Shown here: piece after piece, positions 1 to 11,879 of the stretch
Layout: every line of letters begins with the position of its first letter
How positions within the stretch are numbered: the first letter of the stretch is position 1
NCBI GenBank assembly: GCA_941918925.1
Contig: OW799233.1
Coordinates: 46,709,341 to 46,773,340 of the forward strand
DNA: 64,000 bases
DNA from: Phyto melanocephala
Taxonomy: Eukaryota; Arthropoda; Insecta; Diptera; Rhinophoridae
Reading direction: 5' to 3'
Position numbers and translations under genes: made by a program
The notes under the pieces: model-generated
Seen by the model: the letters and a program-made list of their open reading frames with translations, nothing else
Told to the model about the DNA's origin: nothing
Databases searched by the model: none

Positions 1-186
1 AATGTTGAAGACTGCAAAATTATTTCAAAGCATTTTTTAAATCTGTCTTTTTATAGCCATTATAATTACGTTGTAGAAAAGTCAAGAGGATCTGCTGCAT
101 GCCTTTGTAGGATAATGCAAAATACAAGAGGCCCTTAATATAATAGATGGACAATTTTGGCAGGTGTTGTTAAACATATCATTTTA

Positions 187-707
187 AAGGGTTCACCAAA
201 TAACTTTTTTATTTTTTGGAAATGCTATAAAGAAGTCTAGCTTCTAAAGTCTGAAACCAAATGTTGCCAATATCCTCCTCTTAAATTTTTGTGAACACAA
301 ATTCGTTCAACATGGCCCAATAACGATCGCCATTGACTACGGCCACTCTTTTCTCATTTTGGAAGAAAAATGGCCCAATTATGCCTCTGGACCAAAATCC
401 GCAACAAACAGTGACTCGTTTTATGTAGGTGTATCGGCTTTTCAATGTATGCGTGCGGGTTTTCTGTGTCCCAAATGCGACAATTTTGCTTGTTTACATA
501 CCCGCCAAGATCAAAATGAGCTTCATCTGAAAAGATGATTTTTTTTTGGCAAAATCGGCCAAAGTAATGTCGCAATATTTCCCGGCGTTGTTCAAGCGTA
601 TACACAACCATATTCGTTCAGCAGAAGGATAAAACTAATTATCTGTCATATCAGACATGAGCTAAGTGTTATCATTCACGAAATAACACTTTAGATGGCG
701 GACCCTT
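187..707 (-). mobile_element. mariner-like deletion derivative, copy 1
   Basis: A short element with terminal inverted repeats of the type AAGGGT(C)CGCC, flanked by TA on both sides (185-186 and 708-709), the Tc1/mariner target duplication. It is about 520 bp, far below the roughly 1.3 kb of a full mariner. A near-identical relative lies at 17852-18395 and shares the same internal structure, so the family spread as a deletion derivative. It cannot make a working transposase. Confidence 0.85.
354..611 (-). pseudogene. mariner transposase remnant (copy 1)
   Basis: Minus-strand frame of 85 codons. The first about 15 residues match the start of a mariner transposase (YTLEQRREILRHYF). The frame then jumps directly to the first catalytic block, FSDEAHFDLGGYVNKQNCRIW, and runs out shortly after. 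The helix-turn-helix and linker region and everything from the second catalytic Asp onward are missing. It lies inside the 187-707 element. Identification rests on the DEAHF/NKQNCRIW signature of insect mariner-like transposases. Confidence 0.8.
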
Positions 708-747
708 TATATGCTTTACCTATTTGGACCGAATTCACAAAGTTTAA

Positions 748-1010
748 TTGATACTGTGGTATGTGTGTAGACTTACTGCACTGAGAGTATGCTGTGCTTA
801 TAGAACGGTATCGGATGAAGCTGCGTTTATCATATCGGGAATGATTCCAGTGGACCTGTTTTTAAAGGAGAACGCTTTTATTTACAATGGCGGATTTACA
901 AAGGCAGAGGCTGGATTAATGACCTATTAAATCTGGCAGCAGGGATGGTCTTCTTCCACAAAGGAAAGATGGAAGATTAATACTTGGTGGGATAGAGAGC
1001 ACTCGCCTCT
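748..1010 (+). pseudogene. non-LTR retrotransposon reverse transcriptase fragment
   Basis: The plus frame encodes ALRVCCAYRTVSDEAAFIIS followed by GMIPVDLF, a signature found downstream of the reverse transcriptase of R1/LOA/I-group LINEs. After a TAA stop (928-930) the same frame continues as WQQGWSSSTKERWK, which resembles the conserved tryptophan-rich segment that follows in these elements. Only this C-terminal scrap of ORF2 is present, so it is a dead, truncated copy. The clade assignment is from remembered family signatures. Confidence 0.65.
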
Positions 1011-2149
1011 GTGTCTGTGCTGTAATAATCTGATTTAAGATGCTTAACACGTTTTCATTATATGCTGATCTTTATTATGGTAACTAAAATTGTAAAAAAT
1101 TTGAATGGCAATTGTCATTTAAATATTTTTAATTTTCAGTTACATATGTATGTATGTTATGTACTTACATATATTATTACATTTTTACTTGAGTTTTGAT
1201 TTTATAAATTTTTTAAACTTCAGAATATGAATAAATAAAATATGTATGTAATTTTAAAAATTTTTTAAAAATGTCTATAAATGCAAAGGTTTAAGAAAAT
1301 TTCTTCTAAAAAATTTTTAATTTTCTAACCAAGTTTCTAACCATTTCTAAAACATTTCCATATAAATTAAAACTTTTTTTATAAAAACAAAAATTACCTA
1401 AAAGTATGCAATGTATTTTGTAACCTATAAGCAACCCAGCACAATTTTTTTTGTTGGTAAAAGCATTTAGTCTCCACTTATCTCTTCTTCATAGAAATGG
1501 ATAATTTTTAACAACCTTGTGATATTAATTCCACTAAGGCTAAAACCCAGTCCCCAGTAGGCTAAAACTTCTTTTTCACATTTAGACAGAACGAGAGATG
1601 AACCATTACGCTGTTAATCTTTTCAAAAGTGTGTTAAAATACATTTATAGAAGAAGAACATTTCTGGCGAAAAATAAAATAATTCGAACATGGAGTAATA
1701 AATAAGACGATAACTTGCAAACGCAGGTAATAACTGAGAAAACTTTATTAAAATTGGAAAACAGCAAAAGAGTTTCAGTATTTAATGTTTTGCAATATAT
1801 TGGAATTATGGAATATTTGTAAGCAAGTACCATGATTTGTTTTATATTAAATGTGTGTTACACTGTACAACAGTTTTGACTTATTTCTGACACCAAAGTT
1901 AGCGTATTTTCCGTCATAGAAAACATAATTTAGGACATTTTCACATGTTTTATTTCTGTAGTAAGGGTATTATTTTATCTTTATATTTAAAAGTTAAAGG
2001 TTTTAAGTGTTCTAAGAAAAAACAAATTTCTCATAGTGCTTTATATACATAAATCTGTTAAACATATCTAATACCTAAAGTTTAAGGCGCACTGTATTGA
2101 TTCACAATAACAATATACAAAATTATTTCGACTTAAAAGACTTTAATAT
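1011..2149. other. AT-rich intergenic stretch, nothing recognised
   Basis: Very AT-rich sequence with short homopolymer runs. I see no open frame with protein-like composition, no repeat ends and no RNA gene. Confidence 0.5.
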
Positions 2150-3090
2150 AAAGAGTGAGCTTTTATGAATTAAGTTTTTCGGGCTGGCAGCGCTAGTTGG
2201 TAATTGTGTCCAAACTACATCTGTGAAAGTGAAAAGTGTTCAGTATACTCTGCCATTTCATTATTGAGAAACTCACAAAAGAGCAACGACTGCAAATCGT
2301 TAAAATTTATTATCAAAAGTCGTGCTCCGTGAGAAATGTCCATCGTTTGTTACGAACTTTTTATGGTCCTCATAATCGATGAGGCTCATTTCTGGCTAAA
2401 TGGATACATAAACAAGCAAAACTGTCACATCTGCGGTGAAGAACAGCCATATGCCATACAAGACACGACAGTTTGATGTGATTTATGGGCTGGTGGCATC
2501 ATCAGTCCATTTTTCTTTAAATACGACCGTGGTAGAAACGTTACCAGCAACGGCGAACGATATCGACTTTTTTGTTTGCCCCAATTAGCTGATTTGGACT
2601 TGGTTCATATGTGGTTTCAACAAGACAGTGCCACACCTCGTAAAACAATGGACATATTGAAGAATGAATTTTGTCAGCAGTTTATCTCTCGAAATGGCCC
2701 TGTGAGTTCGCCGCCAAGATTATGTGATTTGACGCCTCTTGATTAGTTCTTGTGTGGTCATGTAGAGTCGTTGGTCTATGTGGACAAGCCAAACACGATT
2801 GAAGCCTTAGAGTATAACATAACACGTGTTATTCATGGAAAACAGGCTGAAATGCTCGCAAAAGTAATGCAAAATTGGACCTTACGAATGGATCATTTGA
2901 ACCAGAGCCGCGGCAACATTTACATGAAGTTATTTTTAAAAAGTAAATGGCAAAGACCAGTTTACCGATTCCAATAAAAATTTTGAATATATGATGCAAA
3001 TTTGAGTGTTTTATTAGATTAAAAAAAAAACTACGCTAAAAAAATCAAGCTTTATAAACTTTTAAAAACGTCAAAACTCATATTTTAGTC
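2150..3090 (+). mobile_element. mariner-like element, internally deleted and decayed
   Basis: Plus-strand relic of a mariner transposase. Near 2275-2360 it encodes EQRLQIVKIYYQKSCSVRNV, the N-terminal helix. It then jumps to the catalytic block, EAHFWLNGYINKQNCH, near 2380, and continues to a GPVSSPPRLCDLTPLD block near 2700. The last open piece (2750-2977) is the C-terminal tail (VDKPNTIEALEYNITRVIHG). Stops and frameshifts separate the pieces. The ends are approximate: candidate termini contain TGAGCTTTT near 2155 and its complement near 3080. Confidence 0.75.
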
Positions 3091-3450
3091 CGTTATGAAT
3101 TTTTTTCGAAAAGTGTAAACCTTTTCTATTGTATGCAGTTGCAAGACAACTTGTTTATTCACTAAGTTCTTAAATGTTTTGCTGGTATTTACTAAGTTTC
3201 TTAAAATTATTTTACTTTAAAGTTATCATTTGCCGCAAACTTTACTACAAACAGTTATTGAATAACAAAACCCCCTCTTACAAAAAAAATTTTGCAAAAA
3301 TAGTACCATTTTAATAATCATTTCTAACAATATTTACTTTTACCGAATTAAGTTTAAAAAATTTTTTTATTTTTTTTATTACAATTCATTTTTATGTTTG
3401 TTTGTTTTTTAACCTCAAACTTTTTCTTGACTATGTAGTTTGCTTGCTTA

Positions 3451-3763
3451 AGGCCATGACTGACTATCCTACAAAGTCGTGCGATTATGTCAAATAAAAA
3501 TCTGATAGTTTTCTGTCCTACATGAAAAAATCGCAACAAAATGTGTTATTGGATGCCACACTGTCATACTTGCTTAGAAAAAGCAACTCTGATCGCACAG
3601 ACTCTATTATTTTATGAAAATTTTCAAAAGATTATCAAATCGGACACACATGTCAAAAAATCTGTCACACATGTGCACTTTATGTCCACACTATCACACT
3701 TTCGGAACACACATACAATTTTTGACATATCGAACGACTAAATCTGATAGTCAGTCATGGCCT
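3451..3763. mobile_element. Harbinger-type MITE with TTA target duplication
   Basis: The two ends are inverted copies of AGGCCATGACTGACTATC. Each is immediately flanked by TTA (3448-3450 and 3764-3766), the 3-bp target duplication typical of PIF/Harbinger elements. The 313-bp interior has no transposase, so this is a non-autonomous MITE. Superfamily assignment is inferred from the duplication length and sequence. Confidence 0.8.
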
Positions 3764-3928
3764 TTAGTTGCACACAGGTTGGTGCATAACTCAAACTGTA
3801 TGCGTTCATTTGTTCGTTCTTATTTTGCCAATTTATTTAAAATAAATCTTGTTAAATGTCTGCTGAAATATAAAGAATATTTTCTACAATTTTTACCTTC
3901 AGCATCAATTTGTGCCAAGGAAAGAGTA

Positions 3929-4723
3929 ACAAGTAAGAGCACTATATTTGGCCATGCCGAATCTTATATACCCTTCACAACGTATAGTCACGCAATAACA
4001 ATAGTTTGTATCACCATTCATTTCATATGAAATACGTACATACATATAAAAAACATACATATATAAAAACATCCCATTGTAAAATTATAAATTTACGTAT
4101 GTGTGTTAAAAAATATATAAAAAAAATTAAAAAAAAAATTTAAAAAAAAATTAAAAAATAAATTAAAAAAATAACACTAAAAAAAAATTGAAAACAAATT
4201 AAAAAAAAATATATAAATAATAGATATAAAATAAAAAATAAAAATAAATTTTTAAAAAAAATTTAAAAACAAAATTAAAAAAAAATTAAAAATATAAATA
4301 ATATATAAAATAATAAATAAAAAAAAATTTTTTTTTGACTCATCTGGGGTTCGATGCCACGTTTACTCTAACCAGTATACCACGTCTGTATGTATGTTGT
4401 TGTTGTATGTTTTTTTGTGTTAAAAAAAAAACGAGGTGGCCGTGGGTTTTTACTCATATCTCAGTTGTTTATGTACCGATGTTTCTGATTTTCAATACCG
4501 ATCTACTCCCGAATATTTCTGATATTTTAGCGATGTCGAGGGGCTTAAAAAAGTTGATTTAAACCTATAGACGGACAGACTGACACAGCTTAATCGACTC
4601 GCTTATTCATAAGCTTTCAGAAAATATATACTTTATGGGGTCGGAAATGAAAATTGTAGAAATTTCACACGGAATGACAAACCCATATATACCCTTTTTC
4701 ACTGTGTGAAGGGTATAAAAATA
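3929..4723 (+). mobile_element. mini-me/Helentron-like repeat, copy A
   Basis: Member of the most abundant repeat family here. It begins with ACAAGTAAGAGC, then a small palindrome around TTTGGCCATGCCGAA. Next comes a subterminal TATACCCTTCACA that is inverted at the other end as TGTGAAGGGTATA. In between are a long A/T-rich slippery tract (about 4090-4330), a conserved block starting GGTTCGATGCC, a GTCY-type tetranucleotide patch (acggacagactgac) and ACTTTATGGGGTCGGAAATG. The subterminal inverted repeats and GTCY patch resemble dipteran mini-me/DINE-1 (Helentron-derived) elements; this is an inference. Confidence 0.75.
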
Positions 4724-6531
4724 AAAAAATGAATCTTTTAGAAAACCAAAAAAATCTAACAAGAAAAGAAATCACAGATGACAGTTTAAGGCCGATTAGA
4801 TGATACTCTTTTACTTTGTTTTTATTTTCAACGTTAAAAGATGAAAAGAAATCATCTTAAACTAAAAGGGAAATATGATCACATTGCGTTAAAGGTAAAC
4901 ATACAATAATCCTGCGACATTAAATACATACAGAGTTTCAAAACGTTTGCTGATTGATTTGCTCTTTACATGAAAAAATCTACATGTTTATTGCTGCTTG
5001 TTGTTGGGAATTTTTTAACATTTTACCTACCTACATTAATTTTATGATCCTAATAACGATATGAAGTCACTGACTATAGTTTGCGAATTGGTAATGGTGC
5101 ATTGTTATTATGATTGTTATAATCTTTTTGTTCTGCAAACGTTTGCAAACGTTTCATTCTTGTTTCGTACTCAAACGAAACATACCGTCAAAGCAAAGCC
5201 TAAGTACAAAACCCGAATTGTTTTGTTTATGCTCTTTTGCATTGAAAAGTTTGTGGTTTTGTTTTGCTCGCAAACAAAACGATTCATGAAAATTGAAAAG
5301 TTTCTGACTTAGATGATTTGTACTGTGTTTCGTTTCGTTTCTTCGCGTTTAGTGCCCCCGCCATAAACTATTGACAACAATAAACGTTAGAAATATTTTC
5401 CTTCTGCCTGTTAAAGGTAAAATTATTATAAATACAACAAAAACAACCACGTTATGTATTGCCACAATATGTTGTAATAATGTTAAAGAGTAACATATAA
5501 TATAATGGAAATATTACAGTAATACACATTAGAGGTATTCATATCAGGTAGCAAATTATGTTGGCTAAAGAATAAGAAAAATAATAAAATATATAGACTA
5601 TAAACATAAGAAAAAAAAATATAAGCGAAACTATTTAAATCATGATAAGTAACAACTTTTATGAAGGTCAAAATCAATCATAATATACACTACAATACAA
5701 CAAAAACTGCTAAAACTACTGCAGCGAATTTCAATTTTTGCTTAAAATACAGGTATATGATAATTATATAATAATAAATAAAAATAAAAGTGATTATACA
5801 AAAAAAATATATTTTTAACTTCTTCTTCTACTTAGACTGATTTTGTAAAGCTTTTTGAACATACATTGTGTTCCTGTGATAATAAAATTTACTAATGGCG
5901 CCACGCCCATACAACTCCCATACAGCGTCGTAGATTTGCTAGTTGATTGCTGGAGCGTAATCAAACTAATGCAGATTTTTCGAAGGAAATTAATTTTTTA
6001 GATGTGAATTTAGTGCACTTATTGGGGTACCCTTTTTTTATTTTTATTATACCTCCGCTGTAATTCTTATTACCTTAAAATAAGAGCTTTCAAATAGGGT
6101 TACTTTTTGGGTTAAATTCCAGGCTGATTTTCCTTATTTTTGCGGGAGAGTTAAAAAATGCATTCCTGTATCTATGAAGGCCGTCACCGTTCGTGTAATG
6201 AGCTATACCAAAAAAAATACCCACTTGGGAACTACGTGACCACTGTTCGAATTACTTCAGGGTGAATTTTGTTTATGGCCGTTATCTCGGTTTCGTTTTT
6301 TAGTATTTCTATGATCTGCATCAGGCCCCTTTTAAAGTTTCCCGTTGTTAGACACTAGCATCCAGATCGGGTATCATTATTCGTAAAATGTTTCTGAAAA
6401 ATCTCTCCACTTCTTTCCATTTATCCTCGTCATCCAGCAAAGCGCTGTTGTACTCACGACGTTTGTCTAATCGTGAACATTAAAAAAACATGTCAGAATA
6501 TAACAAAAAGGAGTGTCACACTTATTATAGG
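4724..6531. other. intergenic stretch, no gene seen
   Basis: AT-rich sequence with no convincing coding frame. A slightly less AT-rich part (5880-6480) contains phrases such as a 'gccacgcccat' motif seen in several other repeats of this window, so it is probably old repeat DNA, but its ends could not be defined. Confidence 0.4.
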
Positions 6532-6533
6532 TA

Positions 6534-7190
6534 AAGGGTGATTTTTATAAAGTTAAAGAATAATGAAATGGAATAAAACAAAGATTCATTTTTTAAATAA
6601 AATAATCTTCTTACTTTGTAATTTAAATATGACTTCAAGCATGTGACTGCCACGGCTAGCTTGGACGTAGTATAATATAGAGATTAAATTTTCGATGACT
6701 TGTTTCAACACTTTATTCAATAGTGTTGGGCCTATCGGCATAGACTAACTCCTTAGGTAAATTGCATTATCTTAGAAGCCAATTCACGGGTTCGAATAAT
6801 TAAACTATGCGGATAACACATGTTTCCTTCAATAATTCAACTGTAGCACAAGCTGTGTGATACGTTGCGCCGTTTTGTTGACACCACCGCTTCTGCACAT
6901 CACGGTTGTTCAGTTGATGAATAAAAAAGCCAGTTATCATAGCTATCTAGCGGTCATCATTGATTGTAACGTTCTGACCAGCATCGCTTATAAAAATCGG
7001 GATCAATGGTAATCTTGTTTAGGGCCCATTCTTCGAACCTATGTCTTGCTATTGATGTATCAGTGCATTCATATTAAATTGCCAAACCAAAATAAACATA
7101 AATCATTTGACGGCTGAAAAAATGACAGCTAGTAAAACAAGTTTTGCCAGCTTAAATGGCTATACCTCTATTAACGAGTGTTAGGTAATA
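6534..7190 (-). mobile_element. decayed mariner-like element
   Basis: It starts with AAGGGTGATTTTTATA after a TA (6532-6533), the same terminus class as the 57951-58834 element. Reading the minus strand around 6990-6800 gives the mariner phrase QNGATYHTACATVELLKE, preceded by a degenerate TVNGDRYRAMI-like segment. Many stops and frameshifts are present. The far end was not found, so the right boundary is approximate. Confidence 0.6.
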
Positions 7191-7468
7191 ATTCACCTCT
7201 ACAAGACGTCGCCTAAGCCACACTTTGTTATTTGAGATGAGCCTTGCTGCTCATTTGCCCTTCGTACCGGATACCCATCTTGATTGCGTATGGCTTCTTG
7301 TATTTTCAGTTTTTTTGTCATTGACTCTTATTCATTGGCCATAATTATCAGTCACATTTTTCGTCAACTAAGTAGCTGAAGGTCGATCGGTAAAATCCCA
7401 GAAAATTAATTCCTTTGCAGATATTGAAAAATATGTTGATGTAATACGTAGACATACATACATATACC

Positions 7469-8310
7469 CAGGGTACACTTATACAAGGTGGCGGTGCAAG
7501 CCCAGCTGACTATTTTTTTGTGTTCTGGAGAATGTCAAAATACATACTTAAAAAAATTATTTCAACTTCGGAAATTGTCAAACTCCATACATAAAAAAAG
7601 AGAGACAAAAATTGCTCTCCTTTACGCTATCACCTTATGTAATTACACCATGCATATACCATAGACAGACGACAGCGTTAATTTGCATTAAAATCTCACT
7701 AATGCAAATTAAAATTTTGCTGTGACAGACGACAGTTATTGCATTTAGTAAAAATTGTAAATGCACTAGCAATCACATATTTGAACATGTTGCTACAAGT
7801 TGGGATGGCAGAAGGACACTCTGAAATAAGAGAAATGGAATTGTGGAAATTCGTAGGTTTAATGGAATCTTTTTATGAAGGTTATAATTCATACATACAT
7901 ACATATGTATGTAGGTATGTATGTAGGTATGTGGTATTTTTTTAAAGGACCGTAACAGCACTTTTTGGGAGAGTAACGTGCTTACGATGGACGATACAAG
8001 TATTAAGGAAAACTTTCGCCTGAACAGAAAGGCATTCCAAAAAATATGTAAAAAATTTCAACATATCGAACATATTTTTATTTAACATTTTTGATTTTTT
8101 AATTTTTTGATTGATTGCTGACCGTGTTGCCATATTGAAATTGCTAAATGTATAAATTCAATTTGATTTAGTGCATTTACGTGAAATCTAATACACATTG
8201 GAATAGGGATAATTCAATAGTTAATTTGAATTAAGACTTTTAATGCAAATTAACGCTGTCGTCTGTCTATGGTAATACTGCCCTTTGTATGTCAAGTAAG
8301 AGGTTCTCAT
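7469..8310. repeat. short dispersed repeat (copy 1), interrupted by a TIR element
   Basis: The segment from about 7469 to 7650 (CAGGGTACACTTATACAAGG onward, through GAGAGACAAAAATTGCTCTC) is repeated at 61119-61300 with high identity. Its two ends are loosely inverted (AAGGTGGCGG against a CACCTT-containing end), which suggests a MITE. In this copy a 618-bp element (7657-8274) is inserted right at the end of the shared block. The sequence resumes near 8278. Confidence 0.6.
7657..8274 (+). mobile_element. Harbinger-like non-autonomous element with 37-bp perfect TIRs
   Basis: The first and last 37 bp are perfect inverted copies, starting TACCATAGACAGACGACAGC. A 3-bp ATA lies directly outside each end (7654-7656 and 8275-8277). 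Subterminal copies of GACAGACGACAG occur near 7725. Inside, the plus strand near 7987-8055 encodes MDDTSIKENFRLNRKAFQKI, which resembles the N-terminal 'FR(L/M)xR..F' segment of Harbinger transposases. An upstream open frame (7739-7945) has no recognised match. The rest of a transposase is absent. Superfamily is inferred. Confidence 0.75.
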
Positions 8311-9195
8311 CGACACTCCCCAGATCTTCCACTCATAGAGTAAAAGAAATTAACACCCAAATAATTTTCAATTTTAGGTGGCATTGCAACGCATGCCGGG
8401 TAGAACTAATTACGAATAAAGAATAATTTTTGTAAAGACTCAGTTAAGGCTTAATTTTCGTTGATAAAATTCATTGGTTTATATGATAGAACCTTTTACA
8501 ATTTACTCATTAAATAATCTCGCATAAACACCAGTAAAATACATAAAGACAAACTTTAGCCTTTACCAAGTAAATATGTATAATTAAAAAAAAATATTAA
8601 AAACAGTTTTTTTTTAATTTTTCCAAATTAATTTCTATTTAAGATCTTTTTAAAAAACTTTTTTAAACTGTTTTAAATTTTTTTTCATCATAAAGTTTTA
8701 GTTAAAAATATTGAATACCCCTACTCGAGCAAATACATTCATATTTACATACATATGTACGTTATGCACATGTTAAAAGTTTTTATTGAATATTCTTTGA
8801 AAACTTTGAGGAAATTTCTTCATATCCTTTTGAAAATCTTTAGAATTATAGTTGGAAGGGGGACTGACTACACTATTAATGAAGTAATAAAGGGCTTTTA
8901 ATGTTGTTTTGAATATATTTTTTCATCAAACCTCTATTTTCTGTCTCGGAATAAGTAGAGCGTAATAAAAATTTTATTCATTCTGGGGGGGAAAAAAATT
9001 CGTTATATTTTTTTAAAACTTCAATCAAAAAAATTTTATAAAGTTTCATGTTTTTTGTAAAAAATTCATTTTGTTAAATTAGTCCTTCATTTGCAGTTGC
9101 AAACATAAGCACATATAATTTTAATTTATTTCTAAAATGTCAAATTTCAATTTTACCTGCAAACAGTAATTGATTTCATTTTGCTTTCAACCATA
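8311..9195. other. AT-rich intergenic stretch downstream of the S28 gene
   Basis: No coding or RNA feature recognised. It separates the repeat cluster at 7.5-8.3 kb from the 3' end of the minus-strand peptidase gene. Confidence 0.5.
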
Positions 9196-9209
9196 TTTAT
9201 TAATTTATT
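9196..9209 (-). terminator. polyadenylation signals of the S28 peptidase gene
   Basis: Two overlapping-range AATAAA hexamers on the minus strand (9209-9204 and 9201-9196) follow the stop codon immediately, suggesting a very short 3' UTR. Confidence 0.55.
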
Positions 9210-11747
9210 TTAATGGTGCCTTAAAATGTTATTTATAAACGAGGCCACCTTCAATTTAGCCACATTCATTTCCACTGAATCTCCATAGTTTATTGAACCC
9301 ATGTCCTCTACATGACTATAGTCTGGAATAAAGTAGAAAACAAAAACAACAATAACATAGAAGCGAATGGTTTATAAATGTAATAAAAACATAAAATATA
9401 ATTAAAATTTGTTTCTTTTGTAATTGTCAGTTGCAAATAATATAAATTAACACACCTTTAATAAGTAATACATTGTGGCCATGTTGTAAGCCAGCAGCAC
9501 GCCATGGATCCAACAGGCCATGTGTAAAAATAACACGTTTTGAAATGTGTGAAAAACCGCCGAAAAGTTTGTTTGTTGCCAAAGCTCTTGCATGCAGCTG
9601 TTGCAACGTTACTTGTGGGGATTCTTTGCAATGACCCATATTTTTTGCAGAAGAATGCTTGCAATTTCCAAAAACATCCTGACACAGCTGCTGGAAATAC
9701 GATAAAGGAACTTGTCCACCAAATGGCAATGTAGATGCGTGTAAAGTTGATGCTGTTGTTGACGTTGCATTGGAGGTGGTGGCAAACCAGCCAAACTCAT
9801 GACAGGTTTGATAAAACCAAGGACGTGCTAAAACATGAAGTTTTTGGTAAAAAAAAAATTAAAAATTATTAAATATTTTTTACTACTTACTGCCTGCCTT
9901 TAGTGCATTTTCATTTATAAATATAGACCTCATGCCTTGATAAGAAAAATCAAAACACCATTCCTCTGCTTCTTCTCTTATTTTCAATTCCTCAGTTGAT
10001 AAATATAATTCCTTAAAAAATTTTATTAAAGCTTCTGTCGGCTCTGCGTCCAAGCTAACAAAACTCTTGCAAAACTGTGGTATTGAAGAGCTGTGAGATA
10101 AAGTTACAAAAAATTATTTACTTATTCCTGGTCTAAATTTAAAGAAGAGCTTACCTGAAGCTTTGTACTAAACCGGCAAAGTAATTGCCTAAGCCATTAA
10201 AGAAAGCTTGACGATCGAGGGGATTTGTGATATCAAATGTTTGGCACATTTTTAAACGTTTCAAAATGCTATAAGCTTTATGAGATTGCATCTCTTTAGC
10301 CAGACCTTGAAAAGCTTTACCGAGCTTTTGGCTACAGCCATCACCGCCTCTTTGTTGTATTGAAGTCATAGCTAATGTCATGTATTCTAAAAAAATATAT
10401 AATAAATAAAAAGCTATAAAATTGTTTTAAGAATATCTAAACATTTTTACAAAAGCTTTTTTAGTTTTTTTTTATGTAAATAGCAAAATTAGTGATGAAA
10501 TATAATATGTAACTTAAAACAACTTTTTACCACTAAAATCCATTTTAGCCTTTAAGGGTGCACTAGAGGCCCAAGCTACATCTGCGTTTTGGGGATAGAG
10601 TTTCATAAACCAGGCAACCATGCTGGCAGAGTACGAACCACCAACTAAAACCACTTTGGCATTTTTTAGGGCCTTTGAAGTAGATTTTTGGTATGTTATA
10701 AAGTGTTTCAAGTCTTCAAGGGACTGTAAAACATTTAAGAACTGCAAGTTGTTATAAGAATTTCTACTGTAAATAAAAAATTTTAAATCAAGAGTTTTTC
10801 AATGATATATAACTTTTTAAATAAAATTTATTAATAAATTAAATAAATAGCAATATAAAGCGGTTAAGAATTAACCTTTGATTTCAGCAGTTAAACTTTA
10901 AGGGCCATATTCATAAAAAATATTTTAGGTTTATTAAAGGCTTATTTGACAGATGTTGTAGAGAAATTTGTCAAATAAGCCTTCAATAAACCTAAAATAT
11001 ATTTTATAAATACGGCCCTAATACTTTTAGTAAAAATATGTATTTTTTAAGTTTTTTTTTTAAATTGTATCTAAAGAGCTTTTATATATGTATAACAATT
11101 TTTTTATGAAAAGCTTTTACAAACTTTCAAAGAATTATAGAAAATGCTTTTAAAAAGTTTTTTTTATGAGCTTTTACTTACTTAATTTTTGCTAAAAATT
11201 TTATAAATTTGTATTTTCTGTAATGGTTAAAAAGAGATTCCACTTACCTTTTAGGCCAACTTTTACCATAATAACGATGTTCGGTATAGAACATTAAAGC
11301 TTCCTGCTGCTTGGCCATATCATAGAAATGACCAACTTTCAGCATATGAGGCAAGATTTCCCACTCACCACCAACAAACACAAATATGGGTCCACCACAA
11401 CGATAAAAATTATCATTAACAAAGTAGCGCTAACATTAAGAGAACACAAACTACATATTATTAAAATTAAAATTATTATTAAAATCGTTAAAAAAAAAGC
11501 TTACCATCATCCATGTCTCCGTAATATTTTTATCAAAATGATCTATAGGTTGTTCCAGCCATTGCTCGTTTATTTCACTGTAATCCTTGTTAGTAATATT
11601 ATCAACATCTATTGGTGGTTCTCTTAGCAACTTTTTAAAAATTGTTTCATATGGATTAATTCTGCGCGGCTTCAATTCCAATGCATTATTCAGAACGTAT
11701 AAAAATTGTAATGCCACAATATATACAGGCGTTAAGTTAAACATCAT
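9210..11747 (-). CDS. S28-family serine carboxypeptidase (PRCP/TSSP-like), secreted
   Basis: Seven exons on the minus strand: 11747-11505, 11429-11248, 10766-10531, 10386-10155, 10090-9891, 9827-9456 and 9322-9210. All have GT-AG introns, phases agree, and the protein is 525 residues with stop TAA. A hydrophobic N-terminus (residues 1 to about 23, MMFNLTPVYIVALQFLYVLN) predicts a signal peptide. S28 landmarks are all present: GGPIFVFVGGEW, EHRYYGKSWP, the nucleophile motif GGSYSASM (Ser186), RPWFYQTCHEFGW, GLLDPW (Asp471) and DYSHVEDMGS (His492). The family cleaves after proline in prolyl carboxypeptidase and DPP7; thymus-specific protease is a closer look-alike, and substrate cannot be told from sequence. 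No frameshift or missing catalytic residue is seen, so the gene looks functional. Intron 2 holds a small MITE. Confidence 0.93.
10902..11018. mobile_element. hairpin MITE in S28 intron 2 (Harbinger-like, TAA duplication)
   Basis: A 117-bp near-perfect inverted repeat, with ends GGGCCATATTCATAAAA and complement, and arms running through TTTTAGGTTTATT and GGCTTATTTGACA. It is flanked by TAA on both sides (10899-10901 and 11019-11021). A second, more diverged family copy is at 27426-27518. The 3-bp TAA duplication points to Harbinger. It lies wholly within intron 2 of the minus-strand peptidase gene. Confidence 0.8.
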
Positions 11748-11777
11748 TATGAAAGCAACAAATATTTGTAAATGTAT

Positions 11778-11806
11778 GACAATTGAAAGACTGTTAATAT
11801 TTATAT
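11778..11806 (-). promoter_or_regulatory. candidate TATA promoter of the S28 peptidase gene
   Basis: On the minus strand TATAAATA (11806-11799) lies about 52 bp upstream of the ATG, with a plausible initiator roughly 28-30 bp further on. In DNA this AT-rich such a match is only suggestive. Confidence 0.35.
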
Positions 11807-11879
11807 GGAAAAATGAATACGGAACTTATGGGGATTATACAAATGAATTTATTAAATGCAGTAGTAAATGACCTTAAAC

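Noticed and set aside
748..930. Short plus frame considered as a host gene
   Set aside because: The RVCCAYRTVSDEA segment is a LINE ORF2 signature and the frame is broken soon after.
3614..4030. 138-codon plus frame
   Set aside because: It spans the end of one MITE and the start of a mini-me-like repeat and changes character at the repeat boundary, so it is a chance frame.
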